Shown here: positions 26,393 through 34,734 of the stretch, piece after piece | Layout of the letters: the number at the start of each line of letters is the position of its first letter | How positions within the stretch are numbered: position 1 is the stretch's first letter | From: Variovorax sp. PAMC28562 | GTDB taxonomy: Bacteria; Pseudomonadota; Gammaproteobacteria; Burkholderiales; Burkholderiaceae_C | Assembly (NCBI RefSeq): GCF_014303735.1 | Contig: NZ_CP060296.1 | Location: 2,491,501 to 2,555,500, forward strand | Reading direction: 5' to 3' | Length of the DNA: 64,000 nucleotides | Notes under the pieces: generated by a model | What the model was told of the DNA's origin: nothing | Databases searched by the model: none | The model's input: the letters and a program-made list of their open reading frames with translations, nothing else | Made by a program: the position numbers and the translations under genes

Positions 26393-27301
26393 TTACGGCG
26401 CGGCGCCCTGGCGCGTCGGCAGGCCCGGCGTGTTGCTCCATTCGCTCCAGCTGCCGGCATACAGGCCGGTCGGACCCAGCCCGGCAATTTCCATCGCCAG
26501 CAAATTGGGCAGCGCGCTCACGCCGCTGCCGCAATGGTGAACGACGGTGGCGGCGTCGCGGCCGGCAAGCAACGCTTTGAATTCCGCCCGCAGCTGGGCC
26601 GCCGGTTTGAACTTGCCGTCGGGGCCGAGGTTGTCGCTGAAAGGCCGGTTCAACGCGCCTGGGATGTGGCCGGCAATCGGGTCGAGTGGTTCGACCTCGC
26701 CGCGATATCGGGCACCGGCGCGTGCATCGATCAACGTCCGTGATCCGTCGCCGAGATGCGCCAGCACTTCAGCCGTTTGGACCAGCGCAAGGCGGGGCGC
26801 GCTCGCGACAAAGTTGGACTGGAAACGTGCCGGCTCTTCGCGTTCGGTCACCGCGCCGCCTTCGGCTTGCCAGGCCTGCAAGCCTCCGTCGAGCACCGCG
26901 ACGGCGTCATGGCCTATCCACTTCAGCATCCACCACAAGCGGCCGCAATAGTTGGCACCGTTGCGGTCGTACACGACAGCCTGCATGTCGTCGCGGAAGC
27001 CAACGCTCGACAACCAGGACACGAATTTTTCGCGGCTCGGCAAAGGGTGGCGCCCGCCCGACGACGGCTTGCCTTCGTCGTTCGCGACCAACACGGTGCC
27101 GTCGCTGCTCGGGGCGCCGTGCGGTGCGCTCAGGTCGGTATCGAGGTTGGCATAGACCGCGCCGGGGATGTGCGAGGCGCCGTACTCCACAGCGCCTGCC
27201 TCGGGTTGCATCAGCGCGAAGGTGCAGTCGAAAATCATCATCGCTGCGCCCGCTGTTTGCAGTGCTTGCGTTTGCTCGACGGAGATCAGGGTTGCGTACA
27301 T
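26393..27301 (-). CDS. Sulfurtransferase (3-mercaptopyruvate sulfurtransferase/rhodanese family)
   Basis: A 302-residue two-domain rhodanese protein. The N-terminal inactive domain contains IFDCTFALMQPEAG and HIPGAVYANLD. The C-terminal catalytic domain contains LIDARAGARYRGEVEPLDPIAGHIPGALN and the active-site loop HHCGSGVSA with the catalytic Cys. A CGSGV[TS]A loop is the signature of 3-mercaptopyruvate sulfurtransferases (SseA-like) rather than thiosulfate sulfurtransferases (CRKGVTA). It transfers sulfane sulfur from mercaptopyruvate to thiol or cyanide acceptors in the cytoplasm. The ATG at 27301 fits the family start. It is in line with, and 37 bp downstream of, the DMT-family gene. Confidence 0.9.
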   Translation of the reverse strand: MYATLISVEQTQALQTAGAAMMIFDCTFALMQPEAGAVEYGASHIPGAVYANLDTDLSAPHGAPSSDGTVLVANDEGKPSSGGRHPLPSREKFVSWLSSVGFRDDMQAVVYDRNGANYCGRLWWMLKWIGHDAVAVLDGGLQAWQAEGGAVTEREEPARFQSNFVASAPRLALVQTAEVLAHLGDGSRTLIDARAGARYRGEVEPLDPIAGHIPGALNRPFSDNLGPDGKFKPAAQLRAEFKALLAGRDAATVVHHCGSGVSALPNLLAMEIAGLGPTGLYAGSWSEWSNTPGLPTRQGAAP

Positions 27302-27338
27302 AAAAGTCCTTCGCTCTTCTTCAGCTTCTTCGATGTTG

Positions 27339-28262
27339 TCAGTGTTCTTCAGCCGGCGCCTTCGGCAGCGAGCGTTGGCGCAGCACGGTCGCTGCGATGC
27401 CGCTCGCTACGATCAGCGCCATTCCGGCCCAGCCCGCGCCGTCGATGCGGTCCCCGAATACGAGCACGCTGTAGATGCCTGAAAACACGATGCCCGAATA
27501 TTGCAGGTTGGCGACCGTCAGCGTACCGCCTTCGGTCTTGGCGCTGGCGTAGGCGCGGGTCATGCAGAGTTGTCCGAGCGACGCCAGCACGCCGACCGGC
27601 AGCAGCCATATCGCGTGCATCCAGTCCCATGTCGAAAAGCCGGTCGTCAACGCCGCCGCCAGACCCACCACGGCAGAACCAACCGCAAAATAAAACACCG
27701 TGCGGGTCTCGGGTTCGCCCAGGCGAGAGAGCGCGACGACCTGCATGTAGGCGAAGGCGGCGGTCAGCCCGGACATCAAGCCCATCAAGCCGGCAAAGCC
27801 CTGGTTGTCGCCGACGGTAGGCTTCAGCACCATCACCACGCCGCAGAAGCTGGCGATCACGGCCAGCACCAGCGGACCCTGTAGTGGCGGCTTGGGCAGG
27901 CTGCCGTCGCGACCCGGCACCGGCACCCAGGCGAGCAGTGCGCCCCCGACCAGAAACACCGCTATCCAGATGCTGCTCATGTAGTTGAGCGTCATCGCGG
28001 TGGCGAGCGGCATGTGGGCGATGGCGTAGAACCAGGCGCCAAGCGAGAGCACGCCGACCGTGCTGCGCCATGCGTGCATGCCCGGGTACTTCGTCGCGAG
28101 CGAGACGCCGCGGCTTCGGGCGATCGCCGCCAGAAAAACGATGCCGACCATGCCGCGATAGAAGACCAGTTCAGAGCTGGAGAACCAGGCCGATGCGATC
28201 TTCACGCAGACGCCCATGCTGGCGAACAGCAGCGAGGCCAGCACCATCCATAGCGCCTGCAT
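27339..28262 (-). CDS. DMT-superfamily (EamA) transporter
   Basis: A 307-residue inner-membrane protein with ten predicted helices in two EamA repeats (for example WMVLASLLFASMGVCVKIA and GLMSGLTAAFAYMQVVALS). The conserved ELVFYRGMVG after helix 1 and the MTRAYASAKTEGGTLTVANLQYSGIVF segment in the second repeat are typical of DMT exporters. The ATG at 28262 overlaps the TGA of the Rieske oxygenase gene (ATGA), so the two are translationally coupled. The substrate is unknown; drug/metabolite efflux or amino acid export are common roles in this superfamily. Confidence 0.88.
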   Translation of the reverse strand: MQALWMVLASLLFASMGVCVKIASAWFSSSELVFYRGMVGIVFLAAIARSRGVSLATKYPGMHAWRSTVGVLSLGAWFYAIAHMPLATAMTLNYMSSIWIAVFLVGGALLAWVPVPGRDGSLPKPPLQGPLVLAVIASFCGVVMVLKPTVGDNQGFAGLMGLMSGLTAAFAYMQVVALSRLGEPETRTVFYFAVGSAVVGLAAALTTGFSTWDWMHAIWLLPVGVLASLGQLCMTRAYASAKTEGGTLTVANLQYSGIVFSGIYSVLVFGDRIDGAGWAGMALIVASGIAATVLRQRSLPKAPAEEH

Positions 28263-29419
28263 CAGCGCGGCTGCGTCGTGGTGTGCATCTCCCGCCGATA
28301 CCACTCGTGAAACTGCTGCATGCCGTCTTCCATCGGGCTCTGGTAAGGCCCGCTCTCGTCGTCGCCACGCAGCATGAGCGCGCGCCGCCCGGCATCCATG
28401 CGCTCGGCGATCTCGTCGTCTTCGACGCAGGTTTCCATGTAGGCGGCCTGTTGCGCTTCCACGAACTCGCGCTCGAAAGCGACGATTTCTTCAGGGTAGA
28501 AAAACTCCACCATGTTGAGCGTTTTCGTCGGACTGATCGGGTGCAGCGTCGACACCGTCAACACATGCGGATACCACTCGACCATCACGTGCGGGTAGTA
28601 GGTGAGCCAGATCGCGCCGTACTTGGGCGGCTTGCCTTCTCGGTACTTCAGCAGTTGCTCCTGCCATTTTTGATAGACCGGGCTGCCCGCGCGGCCCAGC
28701 CGATTGGCGACGCCCACCGTTTGCACCGAGAAATGCCGGTTGAACTCCCAGCGCAAGTCGTCGCAGGTGACGAAGCTGCCGAGACCCGGATGAAACGGGC
28801 CCACGTGATAGTCCTCGAGGTAGACCTCGATGAAGGTCTTCCAGTTGTAGTTGCACTCGTGCAGTTCGACCCGGTCGAGCGCGTAGCCGGTGAAGTCGAG
28901 GTCGGCACGCGGGCCCAGGCTCGCCATGTCGGCAGCGACGTCGCGGCTCGTGCCATCGGCACTCGCATTGCGCTCGAACAGCAGGCCGTTCCACTCGGTC
29001 AGTGGGTAGTTGTGCAGGTTGAGGCAGGGGTCCTGGTCGAAATGCGGCGCGCCGATCAGCGTGCCGGTGGTTCGAGGGTCTGCAGCGGCGTAGGTCCAGC
29101 GGTGCAGCGGGCAAACGATGTTGCCGCCGGCTTGCGAGGCGAGCTGGCCGCGGCCCTGCAGGATCAGCGCCTGCCGATGGCGGCACACGTTCGAAATCAG
29201 CTCGATGCCCTTGGGCGTATGCACGAGTGCGCGGCCGTGGTGTTCCTGGGGCAGCGTATGGAAGTTTCCCGGCTCGGGCACGGCCAGGCTATGGCCGACG
29301 TAGCGCGGGCCTTGGGCAAACAACGTTTGCAGCTCGCGGGCGTAGAGCGCCTCGTCGAAGTACGCAGAAACGTGAAGGGGGCTAGCGGCCTGCTGCAGTT
29401 GAAGACTTAAATCAGACAT
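28262..29419 (-). CDS. Rieske non-haem iron oxygenase, alpha subunit family
   Basis: A 385-residue ring-hydroxylating oxygenase large-subunit family protein. The Rieske [2Fe-2S] ligands are Cys79-x-His81 and Cys103-x2-His106 (NVCRHRQ and VCPLHRWTY). The mononuclear iron site has His205 and His210 in EDYHVGPFHP, with a candidate Asp near EDDEIAERMD. All metal ligands are intact. There is no beta-subunit or reductase gene nearby, so electrons must come from elsewhere. The short distance to the DMT gene (overlapping ATGA) suggests a two-gene unit, perhaps modification and export of the same compound. Similar proteins include choline/betaine-type monooxygenases; the substrate is not clear. Confidence 0.88.
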   Translation of the reverse strand: MSDLSLQLQQAASPLHVSAYFDEALYARELQTLFAQGPRYVGHSLAVPEPGNFHTLPQEHHGRALVHTPKGIELISNVCRHRQALILQGRGQLASQAGGNIVCPLHRWTYAAADPRTTGTLIGAPHFDQDPCLNLHNYPLTEWNGLLFERNASADGTSRDVAADMASLGPRADLDFTGYALDRVELHECNYNWKTFIEVYLEDYHVGPFHPGLGSFVTCDDLRWEFNRHFSVQTVGVANRLGRAGSPVYQKWQEQLLKYREGKPPKYGAIWLTYYPHVMVEWYPHVLTVSTLHPISPTKTLNMVEFFYPEEIVAFEREFVEAQQAAYMETCVEDDEIAERMDAGRRALMLRGDDESGPYQSPMEDGMQQFHEWYRREMHTTTQPR

Positions 29420-29584
29420 GGGAGACCTGACCAAGCTCCCCACAGGGAGAGAAAAAGATGAACGGATAAACCGTCGGGCAGGGGCGCGATTGTACCTGCC
29501 GCCCCCAAATCGTGCCCCGACCTAAAATGCCTTACCCCGACCGGGCTATCTTCCAGCTTCTCCACACGAACAATCGATTTCCGC

Positions 29585-29830
29585 ATGCCCAAGGTGCCTT
29601 CTCTCCAGCCAGTCACGATCGCGTTGCCCGCAACCTACGAAGCCGGCGTTCAGGAGCTCGAACAGTTGGTAGCTGAGCTCGAATCGGGCCAGTTGCCGCT
29701 CGACCAGTTGTTGGTCAGCTACCAGCGCGGCGCGGCCTTGCTGACGTTCTGCCGCGACAAGCTGCAAGCCGTCGAAGACCAGATCAAGGTGCTCGACGCT
29801 GGCAGCCTTAAGGTGTGGACCGCCGAATGA
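29585..29830 (+). CDS. xseB: Exodeoxyribonuclease VII small subunit
   Basis: An 81-residue helical protein with the XseB pattern: [22 protein letters not shown], then [20 protein letters not shown], then VEDQIKVLD. It partners with XseA (not in the window) in a nuclease that degrades single-stranded DNA. It is the first gene of the xseB-ispA-dxs operon, a conserved proteobacterial arrangement, and its TGA overlaps the ispA ATG. Confidence 0.92.
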   Translation: MPKVPSLQPVTIALPATYEAGVQELEQLVAELESGQLPLDQLLVSYQRGAALLTFCRDKLQAVEDQIKVLDAGSLKVWTAE

Positions 29831-30792
29831 GTTCGCACTCAGCGATGACAGACCCTTCTGCTCTGCCCGCCGTGCGGTGGGATGCCGCGCGCCTCGCCGC
29901 CTGGAGCGAGCCGCATCTGGCTAACGTCGAGGCGGCCCTGTCGCGTTGGGTCGGCGTCGATGCGCCGCTGCTGCTGGGCGATGCGATGCGGTACGCGGTG
30001 CTAGACGGCGGTAAGCGCCTCCGGCCGCTGCTGGTGATGGCGGCCTGCGAGGCCGTGCACGGCCGGCCCGACGCCGCCCTGCGCGCCGCCTGTGCCGCCG
30101 AGCTCATCCACGCCTATTCCCTCGTGCACGACGACCTGCCGTGCATGGACAACGACATTCTTCGCCGCGGCAAGCCCACGGTGCACGTCAAGTTCGGCGA
30201 GGCCGATGCGCTGTTGGCCGGTGATGCGCTGCAGGCGTTGGCGTTCGAGCTGCTGACTCCCGACGCCGATGACCCGAACGCTGTTGGCGATGCGGTACCT
30301 CCGGTGATGCAGGCCCTGCTGTGCCGCCTGCTGGCACGTGCCGCCGGCAGCCAGGGCATGGCCGGTGGGCAGGCCATCGACCTGGCCAGCGTCGGGCGCT
30401 CGCTCGACGAGCCGCAACTCCGCGAAATGCATCGCATGAAGACCGGCGCGCTGCTGCAAGGCAGCGTCGAGATGGGCGCGGCGTGCGCTGCCAGCGTGCC
30501 CGCGCCTGCATTGGCCGCGATGCGCGACTATGGCGCTGCTATCGGGCTCGCATTCCAGGTGGTCGACGACATCCTCGACGTCACTGCCGATTCGCACACG
30601 CTTGGCAAAACCGCCGGCAAGGATGCAGCCAGCGACAAACCCACTTACGTCTCCTTGCTTGGCCTCGACGGCGCACGTGCGCAGGCGCAACAACTTCTCA
30701 CTGCGGCCCTGGCGGCGCTCGAACGCAGCGCATTGCCCGACACCAACGCGCTGCGAGCGCTGGCCCATATGGTCGTCGATCGCGACCGATAA
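29827..30792 (+). CDS. ispA: Polyprenyl diphosphate synthase (farnesyl diphosphate synthase)
   Basis: A 321-residue short-chain trans-prenyltransferase that condenses isopentenyl and allylic diphosphates to farnesyl diphosphate for quinones, undecaprenyl phosphate and haem O. The first Asp-rich motif is DDLPCMDND, the second is DDILDVT, and the [10 protein letters not shown] loop binds diphosphate. The ATG at 29827 overlaps the xseB stop (ATGA), which decides the start over an in-frame codon at 29815. dxs follows after 12 bp, placing an early and a late isoprenoid step in one operon. Confidence 0.94.
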   Translation: MSSHSAMTDPSALPAVRWDAARLAAWSEPHLANVEAALSRWVGVDAPLLLGDAMRYAVLDGGKRLRPLLVMAACEAVHGRPDAALRAACAAELIHAYSLVHDDLPCMDNDILRRGKPTVHVKFGEADALLAGDALQALAFELLTPDADDPNAVGDAVPPVMQALLCRLLARAAGSQGMAGGQAIDLASVGRSLDEPQLREMHRMKTGALLQGSVEMGAACAASVPAPALAAMRDYGAAIGLAFQVVDDILDVTADSHTLGKTAGKDAASDKPTYVSLLGLDGARAQAQQLLTAALAALERSALPDTNALRALAHMVVDRDR

Positions 30793-30804
30793 CAACAACT
30801 CTTC

Positions 30805-32670
30805 ATGGCTCCGCTGCTCCCCACTCTCCACGACCCGTCCCCGATCCGCGAATATGACCGCGCGCAGTTGCAGCAACTGGCCGACGAGGTGCGTGCCTGC
30901 GTGCTCGACAACGTGTCGCGCACCGGTGGCCACCTCAGTTCGAACCTGGGCACGGTGGAGCTGACCGTCGCGCTGCACCACGTCTTCAACACGCCGCACG
31001 ACCGCCTGGTGTGGGACGTGGGTCATCAGACCTATCCGCACAAGATCCTGACCGGCCGGCGTGAGCGCATGCCGACGCTGCGGCAGCAAGGCGGCATCTC
31101 AGGCTTTCCGCAGCGCAGCGAAAGCGAGTACGACACCTTCGGCACGGCGCATTCGTCGACCAGTATTTCGGCTGCGCTCGGCATGGCGATGGCCGCCAAG
31201 CAAAAGGGCGAAGACCGCCATGCCGTGGCGATCATCGGCGACGGCGCACTCACGGCCGGCATGGCTTTCGAGGCGCTCAACAATGCAGGCGTGGCCGACT
31301 GCAAGCTGCTGGTGATCCTGAACGACAACGACATGTCGATCAGCCCGCCGGTCGGTGCGCTCAACCGCTATTTGGCGCAGCTGATGAGCGGCAATTTCTA
31401 CGCCGCCGCGAAGAACGTCGGCAAGAGCGTGCTGCGCGGCGCGCCGCCGTTGTTCGAGCTTGCCAAGCGCTTCGAGCAGCATGCCAAGGGCATGGTCGTG
31501 CCAGCCACGCTGTTCGAGCAGTTCGGCTTCAACTACGTCGGCCCGATCGATGGACACGACCTCGATTCGCTGGTGCCCACGCTCGAGAACCTGAAGCATC
31601 TGCACGGCCCGCAGTTTCTGCACGTCGTCACCAAAAAGGGCCAGGGCTACAAGCTGGCCGAGGCCGATCCCGTGGCCTATCACGGCCCTGGCAAGTTCGA
31701 TCCGAGCATTGGCATCGTCAAGCCGACCACGCAACCCAAGCAGACATTCACGCAAGTCTTCGGCCAGTGGCTGTGCGACACGGCCGCGCAGGACGGTCGC
31801 CTGGTCGGCATCACACCGGCGATGCGCGAGGGCTCGGGGCTGGTCGAGTTCGAGCAGCGCTTTCCGGATCGCTACTACGACGTCGGCATTGCTGAGCAGC
31901 ACGCCGTCACTTTCGCGGCCGGCCTGGCTTGCGAAGGGCTGAAGCCGGTCGTGGCCATCTACTCGACCTTTCTGCAGCGTGCCTACGACCAGCTGATCCA
32001 CGACGTTGCGATCCAGAATTTGCCTGTCGTATTCGCGCTCGATCGCGCTGGGCTGGTGGGCGCTGACGGCGCCACGCACGCAGGCGCCTACGACATTCCC
32101 TTCTTGCGCTGCATCCCGAACATGAGCATCGCTTGCCCGGCCGACGAGGCGGAGTGCCGCCAGCTGCTCACCAGCGCATACGAGCAGAACCACCCGGTGG
32201 CGGTGCGTTATCCACGCGGCGCCGGCGCGGGCGTTACGCCGCACCTCACGCTCGATGCGCTGCCTTTCGGCAAGGGCGAAGTGCGCCGCATGGGCAAAGG
32301 CATCGTGATCCTCGCTTTCGGCACGTTGCTGTATCCAGCGCTGGTCGCGGCCGAGGCGCTCGACGCCACGGTCGTCAATATGCGCTGGGCCAAGCCGCTG
32401 GACGTCGCGTTGCTGAACGAAATGGCGAAGTCGCACGATGCCATCGTCACCCTCGAGGAGGGCGCGATCATGGGCGGCGCGGGTAGCGCAGTGCTCGAGG
32501 CGCTGCAAGTGGCCGGCCTTCAGAAGCCTGTGCTGCAGCTCGGCTTGCCCGACCGCTTCATCGAGCATGGCGATCCGGTCAAGTTGCTGTCGGGGCTCGG
32601 GCTCGACGCGGCAGGCATTCAAGCGTCTATCGAGGCGCGATTCCCGGTCGAAGCCACAGCGCTGAGCTGA
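30805..32670 (+). CDS. dxs: 1-deoxy-D-xylulose-5-phosphate synthase
   Basis: A 621-residue thiamine-diphosphate transketolase-type enzyme that joins pyruvate and glyceraldehyde 3-phosphate, the first committed step of the MEP isoprenoid pathway. Visible motifs are [18 protein letters not shown] at the N terminus, [18 protein letters not shown] (ThDP-binding GDG to N), [14 protein letters not shown], the catalytic Glu in [13 protein letters not shown], and [18 protein letters not shown]. Length and motif order are normal. It is the third gene of the xseB-ispA-dxs operon. Confidence 0.96.
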   Translation: MAPLLPTLHDPSPIREYDRAQLQQLADEVRACVLDNVSRTGGHLSSNLGTVELTVALHHVFNTPHDRLVWDVGHQTYPHKILTGRRERMPTLRQQGGISGFPQRSESEYDTFGTAHSSTSISAALGMAMAAKQKGEDRHAVAIIGDGALTAGMAFEALNNAGVADCKLLVILNDNDMSISPPVGALNRYLAQLMSGNFYAAAKNVGKSVLRGAPPLFELAKRFEQHAKGMVVPATLFEQFGFNYVGPIDGHDLDSLVPTLENLKHLHGPQFLHVVTKKGQGYKLAEADPVAYHGPGKFDPSIGIVKPTTQPKQTFTQVFGQWLCDTAAQDGRLVGITPAMREGSGLVEFEQRFPDRYYDVGIAEQHAVTFAAGLACEGLKPVVAIYSTFLQRAYDQLIHDVAIQNLPVVFALDRAGLVGADGATHAGAYDIPFLRCIPNMSIACPADEAECRQLLTSAYEQNHPVAVRYPRGAGAGVTPHLTLDALPFGKGEVRRMGKGIVILAFGTLLYPALVAAEALDATVVNMRWAKPLDVALLNEMAKSHDAIVTLEEGAIMGGAGSAVLEALQVAGLQKPVLQLGLPDRFIEHGDPVKLLSGLGLDAAGIQASIEARFPVEATALS

Positions 32671-32887
32671 CACGTTGACGAGTTGATCCGGTCCGCGGCG
32701 TTCCTGCGTCGCCCAGAACGTCCTCGGATTCGCCGCGGCGAAATCCCGCTCGGGCGCGCGGTGGGCGGTTTTTACAATACTCCGGTCCCTCGAGCTTCCG
32801 AGTCGACAGCTTTCAAGAGCCTTCGACGCGGTCACGAGCCGCGTCTTGCGCAGTTCCTCGCATCCCCGCATCCCCGGAGACAACCCA

Positions 32888-33967
32888 ATGAACCGTCGTT
32901 CCCTCATTAAAAATGCCGGCATTGCCGGGATCCTGGCCGCCGGCATTGCGCCCGCCGTGCATGCCCAGGCGGCAGTGCGCTGGCGTTGTGCCTCCAGCTT
33001 TCCGAAGTCGATGGACACCATTTTCGGCACCAGCGAAGTCTTCGTGAAACGCGTCAGCGACATGACCGGCGGCAGGTTCCAGATATCGATGCATGCAAGC
33101 GGCGAACTTATTCCTGCGTTCGGTGTGGTCGATGGCGTGCAAAGCGCGGCTGTCGAAATGGCGTACACGGCGCCGTATTATTTCTACGGCAAAGACCCGG
33201 CGTTTTGCCTTGGCTGCTCAGTGCCTTTCGGCATGAACACGCGGCAGCAGAACGCATGGATGTACGAGGGCAACGGCATGAAGCTGATGCGTGCTTTCTA
33301 TGCCAAGTACAACATCATCAACCTGCCGGGCGGCAATACGGGCGCGCAGATGGGTGGCTGGTTCCGGAAGGAAATCAAGTCGATCGCTGACCTCAAGGGC
33401 CTTAAGTTCCGCACCAATCCGTTTGCCGGCAAGGTGCTGGAGCCCTTCGGTGTCATTGCCCAGTCGACCTCTGGCGCTGATCTCTTCCCGGCCCTCGATA
33501 AAGGCACGCTCGACGGTGTGGAATGGGTCGGCCCCTACGACGACCAGAAGCTCGGCTTCAACAAGGTCGCGCCGTTCTACTACTACCCCGGCTGGTGGGA
33601 GGGCAGTGCGGAAATCGACTTCTACATCAACAACAAGGCTTGGGAAGGCCTGTCGGCCGAGTACAAGGCCATCGTCGAAGCAGCGGCCGCACAGGCCAAC
33701 CTCTCGATGACGGCCAAGTACGACGCCAAGAACCCGATCGCGCTGAAGCAACTGGTCGACTCAGGCACCAAGCTGCGACCCTTCTCGCAAGATGTGATGA
33801 ATGCGGCCTTCAAGTCGGCGCGGCAGATTTACTCGGACCTGAACCACAGCAACCCCGAGTGGAAAAAGATCTACCCAGACTGGGTCAAGTTTCTCGGTGA
33901 CGAAAACGCCTGGTTCCGCTACGCCGAAGGCACGTTCGATCGCTTCATGCAGCAGCAGAAGTTGTAG
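32888..33967 (+). CDS. TRAP transporter substrate-binding protein (DctP family), orphan
   Basis: A 359-residue periplasmic binding protein. The N terminus carries a twin-arginine-like signal (MNRRSLIKNAGIAGILAAGIAPAVHAQA). The DctP fold is recognised by FPKSMDTIFGTSEVFVKRVSDMTGGRF, LPGGNTGAQMGGWFRKEIKSIADLKGLKFR (with the carboxylate-binding Arg of LKFR) and GTLDGVEWVGPYDD. The WVGPYDDQKLGF segment is typical of the 2-oxo/mandelate-type TRAP subgroup in Comamonadaceae. No intact membrane subunits follow: the next genes run on the other strand, and only a truncated small-permease start remains (34406-34600). The protein may work with membrane subunits encoded elsewhere. Confidence 0.9.
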   Translation: MNRRSLIKNAGIAGILAAGIAPAVHAQAAVRWRCASSFPKSMDTIFGTSEVFVKRVSDMTGGRFQISMHASGELIPAFGVVDGVQSAAVEMAYTAPYYFYGKDPAFCLGCSVPFGMNTRQQNAWMYEGNGMKLMRAFYAKYNIINLPGGNTGAQMGGWFRKEIKSIADLKGLKFRTNPFAGKVLEPFGVIAQSTSGADLFPALDKGTLDGVEWVGPYDDQKLGFNKVAPFYYYPGWWEGSAEIDFYINNKAWEGLSAEYKAIVEAAAAQANLSMTAKYDAKNPIALKQLVDSGTKLRPFSQDVMNAAFKSARQIYSDLNHSNPEWKKIYPDWVKFLGDENAWFRYAEGTFDRFMQQQKL

Positions 33968-34409
33968 GTGTCGATGGCGTTGCAGGCTGCGCCGCGCAGT
34001 CTGCAACGCGTTCCATGAAGGCCGTGAGCAAGCGTGGGTCGGCCGAGTGAAACCATGTGATCGCGCCATTGCGTCGGCGCACCAACAGCCGCGGCGCCAT
34101 GGCACGTTCGAGCCAGCGGATGTGCACGAGTTTGAGCTGCACGACATCGTGTGCGTCCGCGCGCTTGTTCCACAACCACGTCTGCGTCATGACGTCGCCA
34201 TCGAGGCGGGTGCGGCTGCGCACGATCCAGTAGCCCATCCACATCACGCATACCGCTGCCAGGCCGAAGACCCACACGCTGCCAGCCGACCAAGCCGTGC
34301 TGCGCAGTGCCGGAAAACTCCAGACGCCGAATGCGACCACGTCGAACGCCAGCACCACCGCGAGGATGCGAAGCAGGCGCGGGAACGCTGGGCTGTCGAT
34401 CGCGTTCAT
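33945..34409 (-). CDS. Hypothetical membrane protein
   Basis: A 154-residue protein with two hydrophobic segments near the N terminus (LLRILAVVLAFDVVAFGVW and AGSVWVFGLAAVCVMWMGYWIV), followed by a basic cytoplasmic part (RTRLDGDVMTQTWLWNKRADAHDVVQLKLVHIRWLERAMAPRLLVRRR) that resembles a small PH-like/YdbS-type domain. The tail is Pro/Thr/Ala-rich. The ATG at 34409 overlaps the TGA of the truncated TRAP small-permease frame (ATGA), so translation may be coupled to it. The 3' end overlaps the end of the TRAP binding-protein gene by 23 bases in convergent orientation. Function unknown. Confidence 0.7.
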   Translation of the reverse strand: MNAIDSPAFPRLLRILAVVLAFDVVAFGVWSFPALRSTAWSAGSVWVFGLAAVCVMWMGYWIVRSRTRLDGDVMTQTWLWNKRADAHDVVQLKLVHIRWLERAMAPRLLVRRRNGAITWFHSADPRLLTAFMERVADCAAQPATPSTPTTSAAA

Positions 34410-34600
34410 GGCGCCGTCTCGTAAGTCAGGGATGGCGCCGGCTTCGTGCGAGCCTTGCTGAAGTCGAAGGCGAAGCCGTAACGAATGAGTGCGTTGCCGG
34501 CCGAAATGAGCGACGCGAACAGCACCGCATAGTCGGCGAGCTTGCCGAATTTTTCGCTGATCCAGTCCATGACTGTCGCGAACCTCAAAAGTGCGGACAA
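34406..34600 (-). pseudogene. Truncated TRAP transporter small permease (DctQ), N-terminal remnant
   Basis: A 64-codon frame starts like a normal DctQ subunit: SALLRFATVMDWISEKFGKL, then ADYAVLFASLISAGNALIRYGF as the first membrane helix. It then turns into unrelated sequence (DFSKARTKPAPSLTYETAP) and stops. A normal DctQ has about 160-190 residues and four helices, so three quarters of the gene are missing. GGGAG lies eight bases before the TTG at 34600, a plausible ribosome site, so the peptide may still be made. It is on the opposite strand to the orphan TRAP binding protein and 440 bp from it, which points to a broken TRAP locus. Confidence 0.7.
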
Positions 34601-34734
34601 AGGGTTGTCTCCCGGCGGATCTCAACAAGATGGGAGCCCTCTTAAGCTTGCGTTGGGGCTTGCTCGGAGCTCGACAAAAGCGCGCATGTTACAGCCCGCA
34701 TCCGCGTGCGCAACGGCTGTCGCCATAATCGCGC

